Under the pieces are notes generated by a model that saw only the letters and a list, made by a program, of their open reading frames with translations, had not been told where the DNA came from and ran no database searches. 64,000 bases of DNA from JACMQX01 sp044225675. Its GTDB lineage: Bacteria > Pseudomonadota > Gammaproteobacteria > Burkholderiales > Burkholderiaceae_C. Shown piece by piece: positions 1 to 8,767 of the stretch (position 1 is its first letter; the number at the start of each line of letters is the position of its first letter). Position numbers and translations under genes: made by a program. Where the stretch lies: the NCBI GenBank assembly GCA_044225675.1, contig JBGAIH010000027.1:1-64000 (forward strand). Reading direction: 5' to 3'.

Positions 1-2956
1 CGCCGCTGCGGGTGACGCGCATCGGGCGGCCGAGGGCGTCGCGCTCCCAGACGGTGGTGACGCCGCGTGCGTCGGTGCTGCGGACGAGGTCGCCGCGCGC
101 GTCATGCTCGTGGCGCACGGTGCCGATGTCGGGGCTGGATTCGGCGGTGACGTCGCCAAAGGCGTTGCGGCTGTAGGCGGTGGTGACGCCCTTGGGGTCG
201 GTGAGGGCGGTGAGATGGTCCAGGCCGTCCCAGGTGTAGAGCGCCTGCTGGCCGTCAGCAAATGCGGTCGCCTGCAGGCGGCCCAGCGGGTCGAGGATGC
301 TGCGGGTGAGCTGGCCCAGCGGGTCGGTCTGGCCGATGAGGCTGCCGTTGGCGTCGCGGCTGAAGCGGCTGGCCGCGCCGAGTGCGCTGTGCACGGATTC
401 GGTCTGACCCAGCGTGTCGAGGCTGCGGGCGGTGGCGGCGACGAGTTGCCCGGCCTCGTTGCGCAGTTCCTCGCGCAGGCGGTTGCCGGCTGCGTCGAGC
501 GTGTAGTCCAGGCGGGCGCCGCGGTTGTCTTGTAGGGCGATGAGGCGCCGCGCGCTGTCGTAGGCCAGGCGCAGTTCGTAGCCATTGGGTAGCGTGAGTG
601 CGGCCAGGCGGCTGTCGGGGGTGTAGGCGAGCGTGGTGACCTCCGGGGCCGGGGCGCCACCGGAGTTGCCCGCGCCTGCTGTGCCCGCTGCCCCAGCTGC
701 GCCACCCGAGCGCTCGATGCGCACGACACGGCCGCGCGCGTCGCGCAGCCAGCGGGTGGTGACGCCGGCCGGGTCGGTGCGGCTCAGCAGGCGCCCTGCA
801 GCGTCCCAGCTGCTGGTGGTGATGCGGCCGGCCGGGTCGCGCATCTGGGTGCGGTTGCCCTGCTCGTCGTAGGTGAAGGTCCAGCGTGCGCCGGCCGCGT
901 CGGTCCAGCTCGTGGCCAGGCCCCGCGCGTCGTAGGTCCAGAGTTCCGTGCGGCTGGGTGCTCCAGCACCCGCGCCCGGGTCAGCGCCCAGGTCGGTCAG
1001 GGTCTGCGCGATCTTGTTGCCGGCCGCGTCCCAGTCGTAGTCGATGCGCAGGCGCCCGCGCGTGATGCGCACGGGAAGGCGCAGGCTCGGGTGCCACTCG
1101 GTGCGGGTGGTCTGGGCCTGAGGCAGGCCCGCCGCGCGGGTGACGCTGAGCGGCAGGCGCCGCGCCGGGTCCCAGGTCCATTCGACGGGGATGCCGAGCC
1201 GGTCGAGCTCGCGGGCGACCGAGCCGTCGCCGTTGTACGCGCGGCTGGCCGCATCGCCCCCGCCCAGGGTGACGGGCGCGCTGCGCACGGCCGCCATGAG
1301 CGGTGCGCTGGCCTCGGCAATGCCGGGCACGCCCTGCGGGCTCAAGGTCTGGCGCAGCGCAAGCGCGGTGCCCAGCGGGGTGCTGACGCGAAGGTCAGCA
1401 GCGCTCGAGCCGTCTGCCGCGACGACCGGTGTGCCGTAGTCGATGCTGTAGCGGCCCCGGCCCGCATGCTCGGAGCTGATGGCCCGGCCCTGGGCGTCGT
1501 AGCCGTAGGTGGCCACGCGCGTGCCGTATTCATTGACCAGGCCGGTGAGCAGGGCAGGATTGCGCGCGTCCTCGTAGAGGTACTGGCGCGAGGCGCCGTC
1601 AGCCAGGGTGACGCGCTGGAGCTGGCCGCTGCCACCGTGGCCATACTGGACGCTGGTGCCGTCGGGCAGGCGCACGCTCAGGAGCCGTCCGGCCGCGTCG
1701 TGGCTGAATTGCAGGCTGCGGCCGAAGTGGTTGGCAACGCGGGCCAGGCGCCCGGCGGCGTCGTAGTCCAGGCGCATGACCCAGCCGTTGCGCTCGACGA
1801 TGCGCACGAGGTGCGAGGCGCTGTAGTGCCAGACGGCGTCGTCGGCCGCGCGGCGCCATTGCCAGGTGGCCGGGCTGCCTTCGCTGCGGGTGAGGCTGTC
1901 GGCGCTGTTGACCGGCGTGTAGCGGCCGTCCGCCTGGCGTGTGAAGGTGACGGCGCCGCCGCCTTCGGTGTCGAGCCAGACGGTGCTGCCCTGCTCGCGC
2001 AGGCCGAGCGCGTAGTTGTGCTGCCAGGCCTGCCCCAAGCCTGCGGCCGAGGCCGGGAAGGCGCCGGTGGCGCGCGCGCTGTCGTAGTGGCGCACGAGGC
2101 TCAAGGGGTGGCGGCCCGCGTCGAGGTAGTCGGTGGCGCGGGCGATCTTGGATTGCGTGGACAGGCGGATGGGGTTGCCCAGTTCACCGGAGTCGGGCGC
2201 TGAGGGCGCGGGGGGCTGGGCTTCGCACATCCCGCCGGGGTCGCCCGAGCCATTGGCGCCTCCATCGCTGCCGCTGCCGCTACTGCTGCCGCCCGGGTCG
2301 CCTCCGGAGCCGCTGCCATTGCCGTCGCCGCCCGCGCCGCCGAAGCCGTCACCACCGGCGCCGCTGCCGGCGCCGCCGGGGCCGGGGCTGCCGCCTGGGC
2401 CGGGCGGGGGTGGGGGTGGGGGAGGAGGTGGTGGGGGCGGTGGCGGCTCGACGATGGTGTTGATCTGCGTCGCGCCAAGCCAGCCGCTGTCTTCGAAACT
2501 GATTTCTCCTGTCCAGTACAGCTCGTGCACCTGCGAGGTGTAGCCGCAGTAGAAGCGACTTCCGGCCACCACCGGCATGGGCCGGACCTGGCAGTCCATC
2601 GGCGCGGCCAGCACCTTGGGACCATAGCCGTCACGCCAGAACGGCGGGTAGTCCGTGCTGGGCGTGGACCAGTTGGTGTTGGCGTAGTTGAACAACGCGT
2701 CCATCAGCGCCTGCGGGCTGGCGAAACATCCCCGGGCCACGGGCTCCGCGAACTGGAGCGAGCCCGAGGTCGCATCAAGCACCCAGCACTGTGGGCTACC
2801 GGAGCCGTTGGCCTGTGCCTGCGCCGCGCCGCTGGCCATCATGCCGAGCATCACCGCCAGCGCCATTGCCAGACGGATCGCTACGAAACGGGCCGCACGC
2901 CCGAGGAGCCCGCCCCCCAGGAGGCGACAGGGTCGGCACGAAAGACGATGAGGCAT
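1..2956 (-). CDS. Rhs/YD-repeat protein, exported, C-terminus outside window
   Basis: The frame is open from an ATG at 2956 to the left edge (about 985 codons, no stop). An AGAAGGAAG ribosome site lies about 7 nt upstream. Residues ~24-46 form a hydrophobic signal segment ending in AQAQA, so Sec export is likely. A spacer of proline then Gly/Ser-rich sequence (~170-245) follows. From ~260 there is a DUF6531-like start (NPIRLSTQSKIARATDY), then many YD repeats such as YDAAGRLARV, YDEQGNRTQ and WDAAGRLLSRTDPAG. Rhs proteins form a shell around a variable C-terminal domain, often a toxin. That end is not in the window, so toxicity is unproven. No PAAR domain or N-terminal transmembrane pair is seen, which argues against a type VI-loaded Rhs. 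Confidence 0.9.
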   Translation of the reverse strand, partial: MPHRLSCRPCRLLGGGLLGRAARFVAIRLAMALAVMLGMMASGAAQAQANGSGSPQCWVLDATSGSLQFAEPVARGCFASPQALMDALFNYANTNWSTPSTDYPPFWRDGYGPKVLAAPMDCQVRPMPVVAGSRFYCGYTSQVHELYWTGEISFEDSGWLGATQINTIVEPPPPPPPPPPPPPPPGPGGSPGPGGAGSGAGGDGFGGAGGDGNGSGSGGDPGGSSSGSGSDGGANGSGDPGGMCEAQPPAPSAPDSGELGNPIRLSTQSKIARATDYLDAGRHPLSLVRHYDSARATGAFPASAAGLGQAWQHNYALGLREQGSTVWLDTEGGGAVTFTRQADGRYTPVNSADSLTRSEGSPATWQWRRAADDAVWHYSASHLVRIVERNGWVMRLDYDAAGRLARVANHFGRSLQFSHDAAGRLLSVRLPDGTSVQYGHGGSGQLQRVTLADGASRQYLYEDARNPALLTGLVNEYGTRVATYGYDAQGRAISSEHAGRGRYSIDYGTPVVAADGSSAADLRVSTPLGTALALRQTLSPQGVPGIAEASAPLMAAVRSAPVTLGGGDAASRAYNGDGSVARELDRLGIPVEWTWDPARRLPLSVTRAAGLPQAQTTRTEWHPSLRLPVRITRGRLRIDYDWDAAGNKIAQTLTDLGADPGAGAGAPSRTELWTYDARGLATSWTDAAGARWTFTYDEQGNRTQMRDPAGRITTSSWDAAGRLLSRTDPAGVTTRWLRDARGRVVRIERSGGAAGAAGTAGAGNSGGAPAPEVTTLAYTPDSRLAALTLPNGYELRLAYDSARRLIALQDNRGARLDYTLDAAGNRLREELRNEAGQLVAATARSLDTLGQTESVHSALGAASRFSRDANGSLIGQTDPLGQLTRSILDPLGRLQATAFADGQQALYTWDGLDHLTALTDPKGVTTAYSRNAFGDVTAESSPDIGTVRHEHDARGDLVRSTDARGVTTVWERDALGRPMRVTRSG

Positions 2957-3391
2957 TGACAGCTTCCTTCTCTTGGCAGTGGGGCGCTCCAGCCGGCACA
3001 GGGCCGGCGGGTACTGCTTGAAAGGAACGCTTGTCCGTAAGTTGAACCAGAAATGTGTCCGCGAACGGACGCGCGCAGTCTAGGCGGCTTGCGCCCGATT
3101 CACGCGCAAATCAGCCTCGGATCAGCCATATTCAGGTCTTAAGGATGAGAGGGATGAGGCCGACGAGCCAGCCGCAGACTAGGCCATCCCGGGCGGCCGC
3201 GGCGAAGACATCGCAGCCTTTATCGTCCTGCAGGGCCACGACATGGGCATCCCCTGCCGCCTTGAGCTCGAGGTCGAGGCCTGCATCGGCACGCTGGTGC
3301 GCGACAGCGGCACCAGCCGGCTCATGCAGCATGGAGTGCGTCCTGCAGTCGCAGGAGCGGCGTGGTTCGCCGCAGGGCAAGGCCCCCGCCG
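2957..3391. other. Gene-poor stretch with a possible gene remnant
   Basis: This 435-bp gap separates the Rhs gene from a LysR gene. On the minus strand, 3132-3449 encodes a 105-residue frame whose last ~60 residues look protein-like and end in a hydrophobic segment (GLVCGWLVGLIPLILKT). It lacks a ribosome site and overlaps the LysR 3' end by 58 bp. It may be a degraded gene end or chance. No promoter or clear terminator was recognised. Confidence 0.3.
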
Positions 3392-4321
3392 TCAGCCGAG
3401 CCAGCGCGCGTCGGGCCAGCGGCCCTGCTCGAAGGTGGACTGCAGGCAATCCATCAGGACCCCGACCACGCAGCGCACGGGCGCAGTCGCCTGCCGGCTG
3501 CTCGGCGCAGCCAGCACAATGGTGCGGGCCAGGCCCGGCGCGGCCAGCGGCGCCGCGCTCAGCAGGCCGGCCTCAAGCTCGCGCTGCACGCCGACGGCAG
3601 GCAGGATGGTCCAGCCATGGCCCTGCATGACCAGCTCCTTCTGCACGTTCACCGAATTGGTTTCCGCCGCCACCTTCAGCTCCAGCCCGGCCTGCGCCAC
3701 CGCATGCTCGATCAGCGCGCGCAGGCCGCGCGACGCCGCCGGCAGCACGAAGCGCTCGCGCGCGACGCGGGCCAGCGGCACCGGGCGCCGCCGTGTCAGC
3801 CGGGCCGCGCCGGGCGCCACCACCCACAGGTTTTCCTCGATCACCGCCTTGACGTGCAGGGCCGCGTTCTCCTTCTGCCCGTAGACCAGCGCGGCGTCGA
3901 GATCGCCCGCCTCCAGCCAGTCCTGCAGATGCCCGGCGTAGCCGATGGTCAGGCGCAGCCGGATGTCCGGATAGAGGCGGTGCACTTCAGCCACCAGCAG
4001 TGTCGCCAGCAGGTCCGACGTGCTGGCCAGCAGACCGATGCTCACGATGCCCGCCACCGGGCGGTCGGCCGGGCGGATCTCGGCCTTGGCCCGCGCGACC
4101 TCGTTGAGGATGCGGCGCGCGTAGTCGAGCAGGGTCTTGCCCGAAGGTGTGAGCTGCATGCCGTGCCGGCCGCGCTCGAACAGCTCGATCCCCACGTCTT
4201 CTTCGAGCAGGCGCAGCTGGCGCGAGACCGCCGGCTGCACGAGGTTCAGCAGCGTCGATGCCCGGGTGACGTTGCCGGTTTCTGCGACGGTGACGAAGGC
4301 GCGCAGCTGCTTGAGATCCAT
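3392..4321 (-). CDS. LysR-family transcriptional regulator
   Basis: The 309-residue product has the usual LysR length. The N-terminal winged HTH occupies ~1-60 (MDLKQLRAFVTVAETGN, QPAVSRQLRLLEEDVG, LFERGRHGMQLTPSG). A periplasmic-binding-protein-like effector domain follows at ~90-300. It is divergent from the acyl-CoA dehydrogenase gene at 4429, the standard arrangement for a LysR regulator and its target. The 107-bp gap contains two TGAT/ATCA dyads in an AT-rich patch. The effector is unknown; a CoA-linked or aromatic acid would fit the neighbourhood but is only a guess. Confidence 0.93.
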   Translation of the reverse strand: MDLKQLRAFVTVAETGNVTRASTLLNLVQPAVSRQLRLLEEDVGIELFERGRHGMQLTPSGKTLLDYARRILNEVARAKAEIRPADRPVAGIVSIGLLASTSDLLATLLVAEVHRLYPDIRLRLTIGYAGHLQDWLEAGDLDAALVYGQKENAALHVKAVIEENLWVVAPGAARLTRRRPVPLARVARERFVLPAASRGLRALIEHAVAQAGLELKVAAETNSVNVQKELVMQGHGWTILPAVGVQRELEAGLLSAAPLAAPGLARTIVLAAPSSRQATAPVRCVVGVLMDCLQSTFEQGRWPDARWLG

Positions 4322-4346
4322 CGTGACACTCCGGCAATGTTGAAAA

Positions 4347-4392
4347 CTGATTCTGTCATCAGGAAATTCTATTTTTTTGATTTTCCATCAAA
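4347..4392. promoter_or_regulatory. Two TGAT-N5/6-ATCA dyads, probable LysR operator
   Basis: CTGAT-N6-ATCAG (4347-4362) and TTTGAT-N5-ATCAAA (4376-4392) lie about 30 bp apart centre to centre, in an unusually AT-rich intergenic region. LysR tetramers typically bind two such sites, one of them a T-N11-A type dyad. The divergent LysR and acyl-CoA dehydrogenase genes make this the natural operator. Confidence 0.55.
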
Positions 4393-4428
4393 TACTATTA
4401 TTGCTGGATCACCACCTTGCAGGCCGCC

Positions 4429-5595
4429 ATGAGTTCACTTTCCGCCCCCGACGCGTACCAGGAAATCCGCGACGCCGTGCGCGCCCTGTGCGCCCAGTTT
4501 CCGGCCGAGTACCACCGCCAGATCGACGAGAAGCGGGGCTATCCGGAAGCCTTCGTCAACGCGCTGACCCAGGCGGGCTGGCTGGCGGCGCTGATCCCGC
4601 AGGAGTTCGGCGGGCCGGGCCTGTCGATGGCCGAGGCCTCGGTCATCATGGAAGAGATCAACCGCAGCGGCGGCAACTCAGGCGCCTGCCACGGGCAGAT
4701 GTACGTGATGAACACCATCGTCTTCAGCGGCACGCAGGCGCAGAAGGAGCGCTACCTGCCGCGCATCGCGGCCGGTCAGCTGCGGGTGCAGTCGATGGGT
4801 GTGACCGAGCCGACCACAGGCAGCGACACGACCAAACTCAAGACGACGGCCGTGAAGAAGGACGGCCGCTGGGTCGTCAACGGCCAGAAGGTGTGGATCT
4901 CGCGCGTGCAGCACAGCGACCTGCTGATCCTGCTGGCCCGCACCACGCCGATCGAGCAGGTCCAGAAAAAGAGCGACGGCCTGTCGTGCTTCATCGTCGA
5001 GCTGGATCAGGCCATCGGCAAGGGGCTGACGGTGCGGCCCATTCTCAACATGGTCAACCATGAGACCAACGAGCTGTTCTTCGACAACCTGGAGCTGCCC
5101 GAGGACGCACTGCTCGGCGCCGAAGGCAAGGGTCTGAAGGTGATCTTCGAAGGGCTGAACGCCGAGCGTACGCTGATCGCGGCCGAGTGCATCGGCGACG
5201 GCTACTGGTTCATCGAGAAGGCCCGCGACTACGCCAACGAGCGCAAGGTGTTCGGCCGGCCGATCGGGCAGAACCAGGGCATCCAGTTCCCGCTGGCGGA
5301 ATCGTTCATCGAGCTGGAGGCGGCCAACCTCATGCGCTGGCGCGCCTGCGAGAAGATCGACGCACGCCAGAACGCCGGCGTCGAAGCCAACATGGCCAAG
5401 TACCTCGCGGCCAAGGCGAGCTGGGAAGCCGCCAACGCCTGCCTGCAGACGCACGGCGGCTTCGGCTTCGCCTGCGAATACGACATCGAGCGCAAGTTCC
5501 GCGAAACCCGCCTCTACCAGGTCGCACCGATCTCCACCAACATGATCCTGGGGCACGTGGCCGAGCACGTGCTGCATCTGCCGCGCTCGTATTGA
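4429..5595 (+). CDS. Acyl-CoA dehydrogenase
   Basis: This 388-residue flavoprotein of the acyl-CoA dehydrogenase family would oxidise an acyl-CoA to the 2-enoyl-CoA, passing electrons to ETF. The flavin/substrate motif VTEPTTGSD and the C-terminal GGFGFACEYDIERKFRE support this. The usual medium/short-chain catalytic Glu of the IYEGT motif is absent (LYQVAPIST). A Glu is present at residue 246 (LNAERTLIA), the position used by isovaleryl-CoA and long-chain dehydrogenases. ATG 4429 was chosen over an in-frame TTG at 4417; neither has a strong ribosome site. It is divergent from LysR, with IclR convergent 13 bp downstream. The substrate is unknown, possibly branched. Confidence 0.9.
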   Translation: MSSLSAPDAYQEIRDAVRALCAQFPAEYHRQIDEKRGYPEAFVNALTQAGWLAALIPQEFGGPGLSMAEASVIMEEINRSGGNSGACHGQMYVMNTIVFSGTQAQKERYLPRIAAGQLRVQSMGVTEPTTGSDTTKLKTTAVKKDGRWVVNGQKVWISRVQHSDLLILLARTTPIEQVQKKSDGLSCFIVELDQAIGKGLTVRPILNMVNHETNELFFDNLELPEDALLGAEGKGLKVIFEGLNAERTLIAAECIGDGYWFIEKARDYANERKVFGRPIGQNQGIQFPLAESFIELEAANLMRWRACEKIDARQNAGVEANMAKYLAAKASWEAANACLQTHGGFGFACEYDIERKFRETRLYQVAPISTNMILGHVAEHVLHLPRSY

Positions 5596-5608
5596 GTCTG
5601 CGAACGTA

Positions 5609-6376
5609 TCAAACCTGGGGCAACTCGCCCGTCCACCCCAGCTGCGCCGACAGGTGGCGCGCGCCCTTCTTGATGGCGGCTTCGATGCGGGCGGCCTCGC
5701 GGGAGTTGACTTCACCGGACGGAATGCCCACGCCGAGCGAGGCCACCGGCACGTTGCTGGCGTTGAACACCGGCGCCGCGTAGCCGTCGACGCCGGCGAT
5801 GGCCTCGCCGCGCGAATGGGCCACACCGCTCTTTCGGGCCTGCGCAAGCTCACCGGCGATGTCGAAGGCCTTGCCCTTGATCGACCGGGCGCCTGCCGCA
5901 GCCGCGGCCTGCAGCAGCACCGCCTCGACCTGCGCAGCGGGCATCCAGGCCAGGATGGCCTTGCCCAGCGCCGAGGTGTGCATCGGTCCGCGGCTGCCGA
6001 CCTGCAGCGTGTGGCCGAACACCGAGGGTGTGCTCTCGGTGCAGACGATCACGTATTCGGCGCCGCTCGGGATGGCCAGGGTGCAGAACTGCCGTATCTG
6101 GGTGAACAGCTCGGCCACCACGGGCTGGCCGATCTTGACGAGATTGAGGTTGCGCAGGTAGGAGTTGGCCAACCACAGCACCTGCACTCCAATGGTGAAG
6201 AAGCCGGTGTCGGCGTTGCGCTGGAGGTAGCCCTTGGACTGCAGGTCCTGCAGCAAGGCGGTCAGGCTGCTCTTGGGAATGCCCAGGCCCTGGGCCACCG
6301 TGGTGTGGCTGCAGCCGCTCGGGTGGCCCGCGATGAACTCCATGATCTCGAGCACGCGCAATGCGGATTTGGACAT
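5609..6376 (-). CDS. IclR-family transcriptional regulator
   Basis: The 255 residues have the usual IclR organisation. An N-terminal winged HTH lies at ~1-65 (SALRVLEIMEFIAGHPSGCS, GIPKSSLTALLQDLQSKGYL). A GAF-like effector domain lies at ~75-250 (TSALGKAILAWMP; VAHSRGEAIAGVDGYAAPVF). It lies downstream of, and in the same direction as, the minus-strand ligase-to-MaoC operon, 102 bp away. It is therefore a candidate controller of that operon and of the repeated GTTC-N8-GAAC boxes, which resemble IclR-type operators in having short GTTC/GAAC inverted repeats. That link is inferred, not shown. Confidence 0.93.
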   Translation of the reverse strand: MSKSALRVLEIMEFIAGHPSGCSHTTVAQGLGIPKSSLTALLQDLQSKGYLQRNADTGFFTIGVQVLWLANSYLRNLNLVKIGQPVVAELFTQIRQFCTLAIPSGAEYVIVCTESTPSVFGHTLQVGSRGPMHTSALGKAILAWMPAAQVEAVLLQAAAAAGARSIKGKAFDIAGELAQARKSGVAHSRGEAIAGVDGYAAPVFNASNVPVASLGVGIPSGEVNSREAARIEAAIKKGARHLSAQLGWTGELPQV

Positions 6377-6478
6377 CGACTCTCTTTTTCGGGAAGCTTC
6401 GGCAGGTGGCGCAAGAATAGCATTCCGCTCCGGACCTGCGCGGCCCGTGCCCCGGCGCCGACCCGGCCTGCGCGCCTT

Positions 6479-7105
6479 TCAGCGCGCGGCGCCCTGACCC
6501 GCCCGTCCCGGGCCCTCGGGCACCGGCCGCACGAAGGCGGGGCCGTGCCCGCGCCGGTACATGAGAACGGTGCGCGTGAAGCGGATCACGACCACGCCTT
6601 CCTGGGTGTAGCCCGTGGTCGCCACGCCGACCACGCCCACATTCGGGCGCGACGCCGACGCGCGCAGCGACACGATGGCCGACTCGCTGTAGATCGTGTC
6701 GCCCTCGAAGGCCGGCGCCGGCAGCCGCACCTCGCTCCAGCCGAGATTGGTCATCACATGCGGCGTCAGGTCGGCCACCGACTGGCCCGTCACCAGCGCC
6801 AGCGTGAGGGTGGAGTTGAGCGGGACCCGGTCGAAGCCGGCCTGCCGTGCGAACTGCACGTCCAGGTGCAGCGGCGCCGGGTTCTGCGTGAGCAGCGTGA
6901 ACCAGGCGTTGTCGTGCGACGAGACGGTGCGGGCCTGGCGGTGCCGGCAGGTGTCGCCGACGCTGAAGTCCTCGAAGAAGCGGTCGCGCCAGGCGATGGT
7001 GGCCTCCCCCTCGGTCACGGCCTTCGCCAGCGGCGCGGAGGAAGCTGCCGCCGGTTGCGATGCAACGGATGCGGGACCGGCGTCCGCGCGCGCTGCGCCG
7101 CTCAT
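6479..7105 (-). CDS. MaoC-like hydratase (mesaconyl-CoA hydratase type)
   Basis: This is a 208-residue hot-dog-fold protein. The ATG overlaps the upstream thiolase stop (ATGA), so translation is coupled. The core at ~40-185 includes FEDFSVGDTCRHRQARTV and TQNPAPLHLDVQFA. In classical MaoC hydratases the active-site motif is GD-x-N-P-L-H. Here Asp is replaced by Asn, as in the mesaconyl-C4-CoA hydratase/beta-methylmalyl-CoA dehydratase branch (NTAQIHF-type motifs). A low-complexity Ala/Ser N-terminus of ~30 residues precedes the domain. Probable role: reversible hydration of an enoyl-CoA in the same pathway as the thiolase, DUF35 protein and ligase upstream. The substrate is unknown. Confidence 0.8.
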   Translation of the reverse strand: MSGAARADAGPASVASQPAAASSAPLAKAVTEGEATIAWRDRFFEDFSVGDTCRHRQARTVSSHDNAWFTLLTQNPAPLHLDVQFARQAGFDRVPLNSTLTLALVTGQSVADLTPHVMTNLGWSEVRLPAPAFEGDTIYSESAIVSLRASASRPNVGVVGVATTGYTQEGVVVIRFTRTVLMYRRGHGPAFVRPVPEGPGRAGQGAAR

Positions 7106-8256
7106 CGCGCCATCACCACGGTGGTGACGGACGCGCCGTCGGTGCCGCTGACGGTGCCGCCCTTGCAGTAGGCGAGGCCGATGTTCGCGTCCTGCACCTG
7201 GCGCGCGCCCGCGCTGCCAGTGAGCTGCCAGTACAGCTCGCAGACCTGCGCCATGCCGGTGGCGCCCACCGGGTGGCCGCGCGACAGCAGGCCGCCGCTC
7301 GGGTTGACCGGCAGCCGGCCGCCCAGGGCGGTGAGGCCGTCCTGCGTCCAGCGGCCGCCCTGCCCGCGCGGCACCAGCCCCAGGCCCTCCAGCCGCACGA
7401 TCTCGGCAATGGTGAAGCAGTCGTGCATCTCCACCAGGTCGACGTCCCCCGGCTCGATGCCGGCCAGCGCCCAGGCCTGTTCGCCGGCCCGGCGCGAGAT
7501 GTCCTCCTCGTTGAGGTCGTACAGGCCCGTGCGCAGCGTGCCGCTGACGAGACCGATGCCGCGCACCTCGGGCCGGCGCCCGGCGATGCCCAGACGCGCC
7601 AGGCCTGCCGGGCTGCACACCACGGCGGCGGCCGCGCCGTCGCTGATCGGGCTGCAGTCCAGCACGCCCAGCGGATCGGCGACCCGCCGGGCCGCAAGCA
7701 CCTGCTCCAGGCTCACCGGCTGCTGGTACTGCGCATAGGGGTTGTGGACCGAGTGCGCATGGTTCTTCACCGCCACGGCGGCGATCTGCTCGCGCGTGGC
7801 ACCGTGGTCAGCCATGTAGCGGCGCGCGCTGAGCGCATGGCCGGCCGTCATGACGAAGCCCTGCTGGGCATCGAGGTCCGACGGGTCCGGCGCCACGCCG
7901 CCCTTGACGCGGTCGGTCATCTTCTCGGCACCGATGACCAGCACCACGTCGTACAGACCGGCCCGCACCGCCACCCAGGCTTCGCGCAGCGCGGTGGCGC
8001 CGCTGGCGCAGTAGTTCTCGTGGTTGCTCACCGGCAGGCCGCCGAGCCCGAGCTCGGTCGCCACGCGCTGGCCCGCGACCGGGCCGCCGAAAACGTGGCC
8101 GAGGTACACGGCCTCGATGTCGGCACGGCGCGCGCCGGCGTCCTTCAGGGCGGCCCGGGCCGCGCCGCAGGCGAGGTGCTCGAAGCTGACATCTTCCGGG
8201 AACTTGCCGAAGCGCACCATGCCGGCGCCGGCGACGTGAACGGTGGGATGGGTCAT
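7102..8256 (-). CDS. Thiolase (SCP-x/lipid-transfer type)
   Basis: This 384-residue thiolase-fold protein has nucleophile Cys83 in NYCASGATAL, His278 in EMHDCF and His328 in SRGHPVGATG. The region near the second catalytic cysteine is AYCKGGTVSG. The HDC motif and length match the SCP-x/Ltp branch rather than classical acetoacetyl-CoA thiolase. These proteins commonly pair with a DUF35 OB-fold partner, encoded immediately upstream with a 4-bp overlap. In steroid side-chain catabolism such pairs can act as retro-aldolases. The intact Cys83 makes thiolysis equally possible. The MaoC gene follows with another 4-bp overlap. Confidence 0.88.
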   Translation of the reverse strand: MTHPTVHVAGAGMVRFGKFPEDVSFEHLACGAARAALKDAGARRADIEAVYLGHVFGGPVAGQRVATELGLGGLPVSNHENYCASGATALREAWVAVRAGLYDVVLVIGAEKMTDRVKGGVAPDPSDLDAQQGFVMTAGHALSARRYMADHGATREQIAAVAVKNHAHSVHNPYAQYQQPVSLEQVLAARRVADPLGVLDCSPISDGAAAAVVCSPAGLARLGIAGRRPEVRGIGLVSGTLRTGLYDLNEEDISRRAGEQAWALAGIEPGDVDLVEMHDCFTIAEIVRLEGLGLVPRGQGGRWTQDGLTALGGRLPVNPSGGLLSRGHPVGATGMAQVCELYWQLTGSAGARQVQDANIGLAYCKGGTVSGTDGASVTTVVMAR

Positions 8257-8717
8257 GCGTTCTCCTTCACGGTCGGGTTCAGTGCGTCGATGGCCGCGGA
8301 CGCATCGGCCACGAAGGCATAGCCGAGCCGGGGCTCGCCAGGCGGTGGCACGGCATTGCGCAGCACCAGGCGCACGCGCTGGCCGATGGCCGCTTCCTGC
8401 CGGCCCTCGGCAGGCGGATCGAGCTGCGCCAGCACGCGCACGCCATCGTCGAGGTCCACATACGCGAGGGTATAGGGCACCGGCCGGTTGCCCGGCGCCT
8501 GGCGCACGGTGGTGAAGGAGAACACGCTGCCCTTGGGCGCCAGCGCCACGCGCTCGGGCGCGGCCTCGGTGTCGCAGGCCGGGCAGAATCCGCGCGCCGG
8601 GAACATGCGGGTGCCGCAGGCGCTGCAACGCGAGCCCAGCAGGCGCGGCGGGTCGAGTTGCAGCAGGCCTTCGCGCAGGGGCGGTGGAAGGATGGAGGAA
8701 TCGATGGCGTCAGTCAT
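8253..8717 (-). CDS. Zn-ribbon OB-fold (DUF35) protein
   Basis: The 154-residue product has a rubredoxin-like zinc ribbon at ~31-48 (CSACGT...CPAC, two CxxC pairs) followed by a DUF35 OB-fold (GSVFSFTTVRQ, PYTLAYVDLDDGVRVLAQL). DUF35 proteins form complexes with SCP-x-type thiolases or aldolases and probably help bind acyl-CoA. The overlap with the thiolase start implies equimolar production. Start ATG 8717 was chosen because it precedes the ribbon at the normal distance; longer in-frame extensions run into the SMP-30 gene. Confidence 0.88.
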   Translation of the reverse strand: MTDAIDSSILPPPLREGLLQLDPPRLLGSRCSACGTRMFPARGFCPACDTEAAPERVALAPKGSVFSFTTVRQAPGNRPVPYTLAYVDLDDGVRVLAQLDPPAEGRQEAAIGQRVRLVLRNAVPPPGEPRLGYAFVADASAAIDALNPTVKENA

Positions 8718-8767
8718 GGGATGGCGTCGGGTATCGGGTATCAGGTGGCGGGTGTCGGAGGAAGAAC

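Noticed and set aside
2133..2543. Proline-rich plus-strand frame
   Set aside because: It is the complement of the Pro/Gly neck of the Rhs gene.
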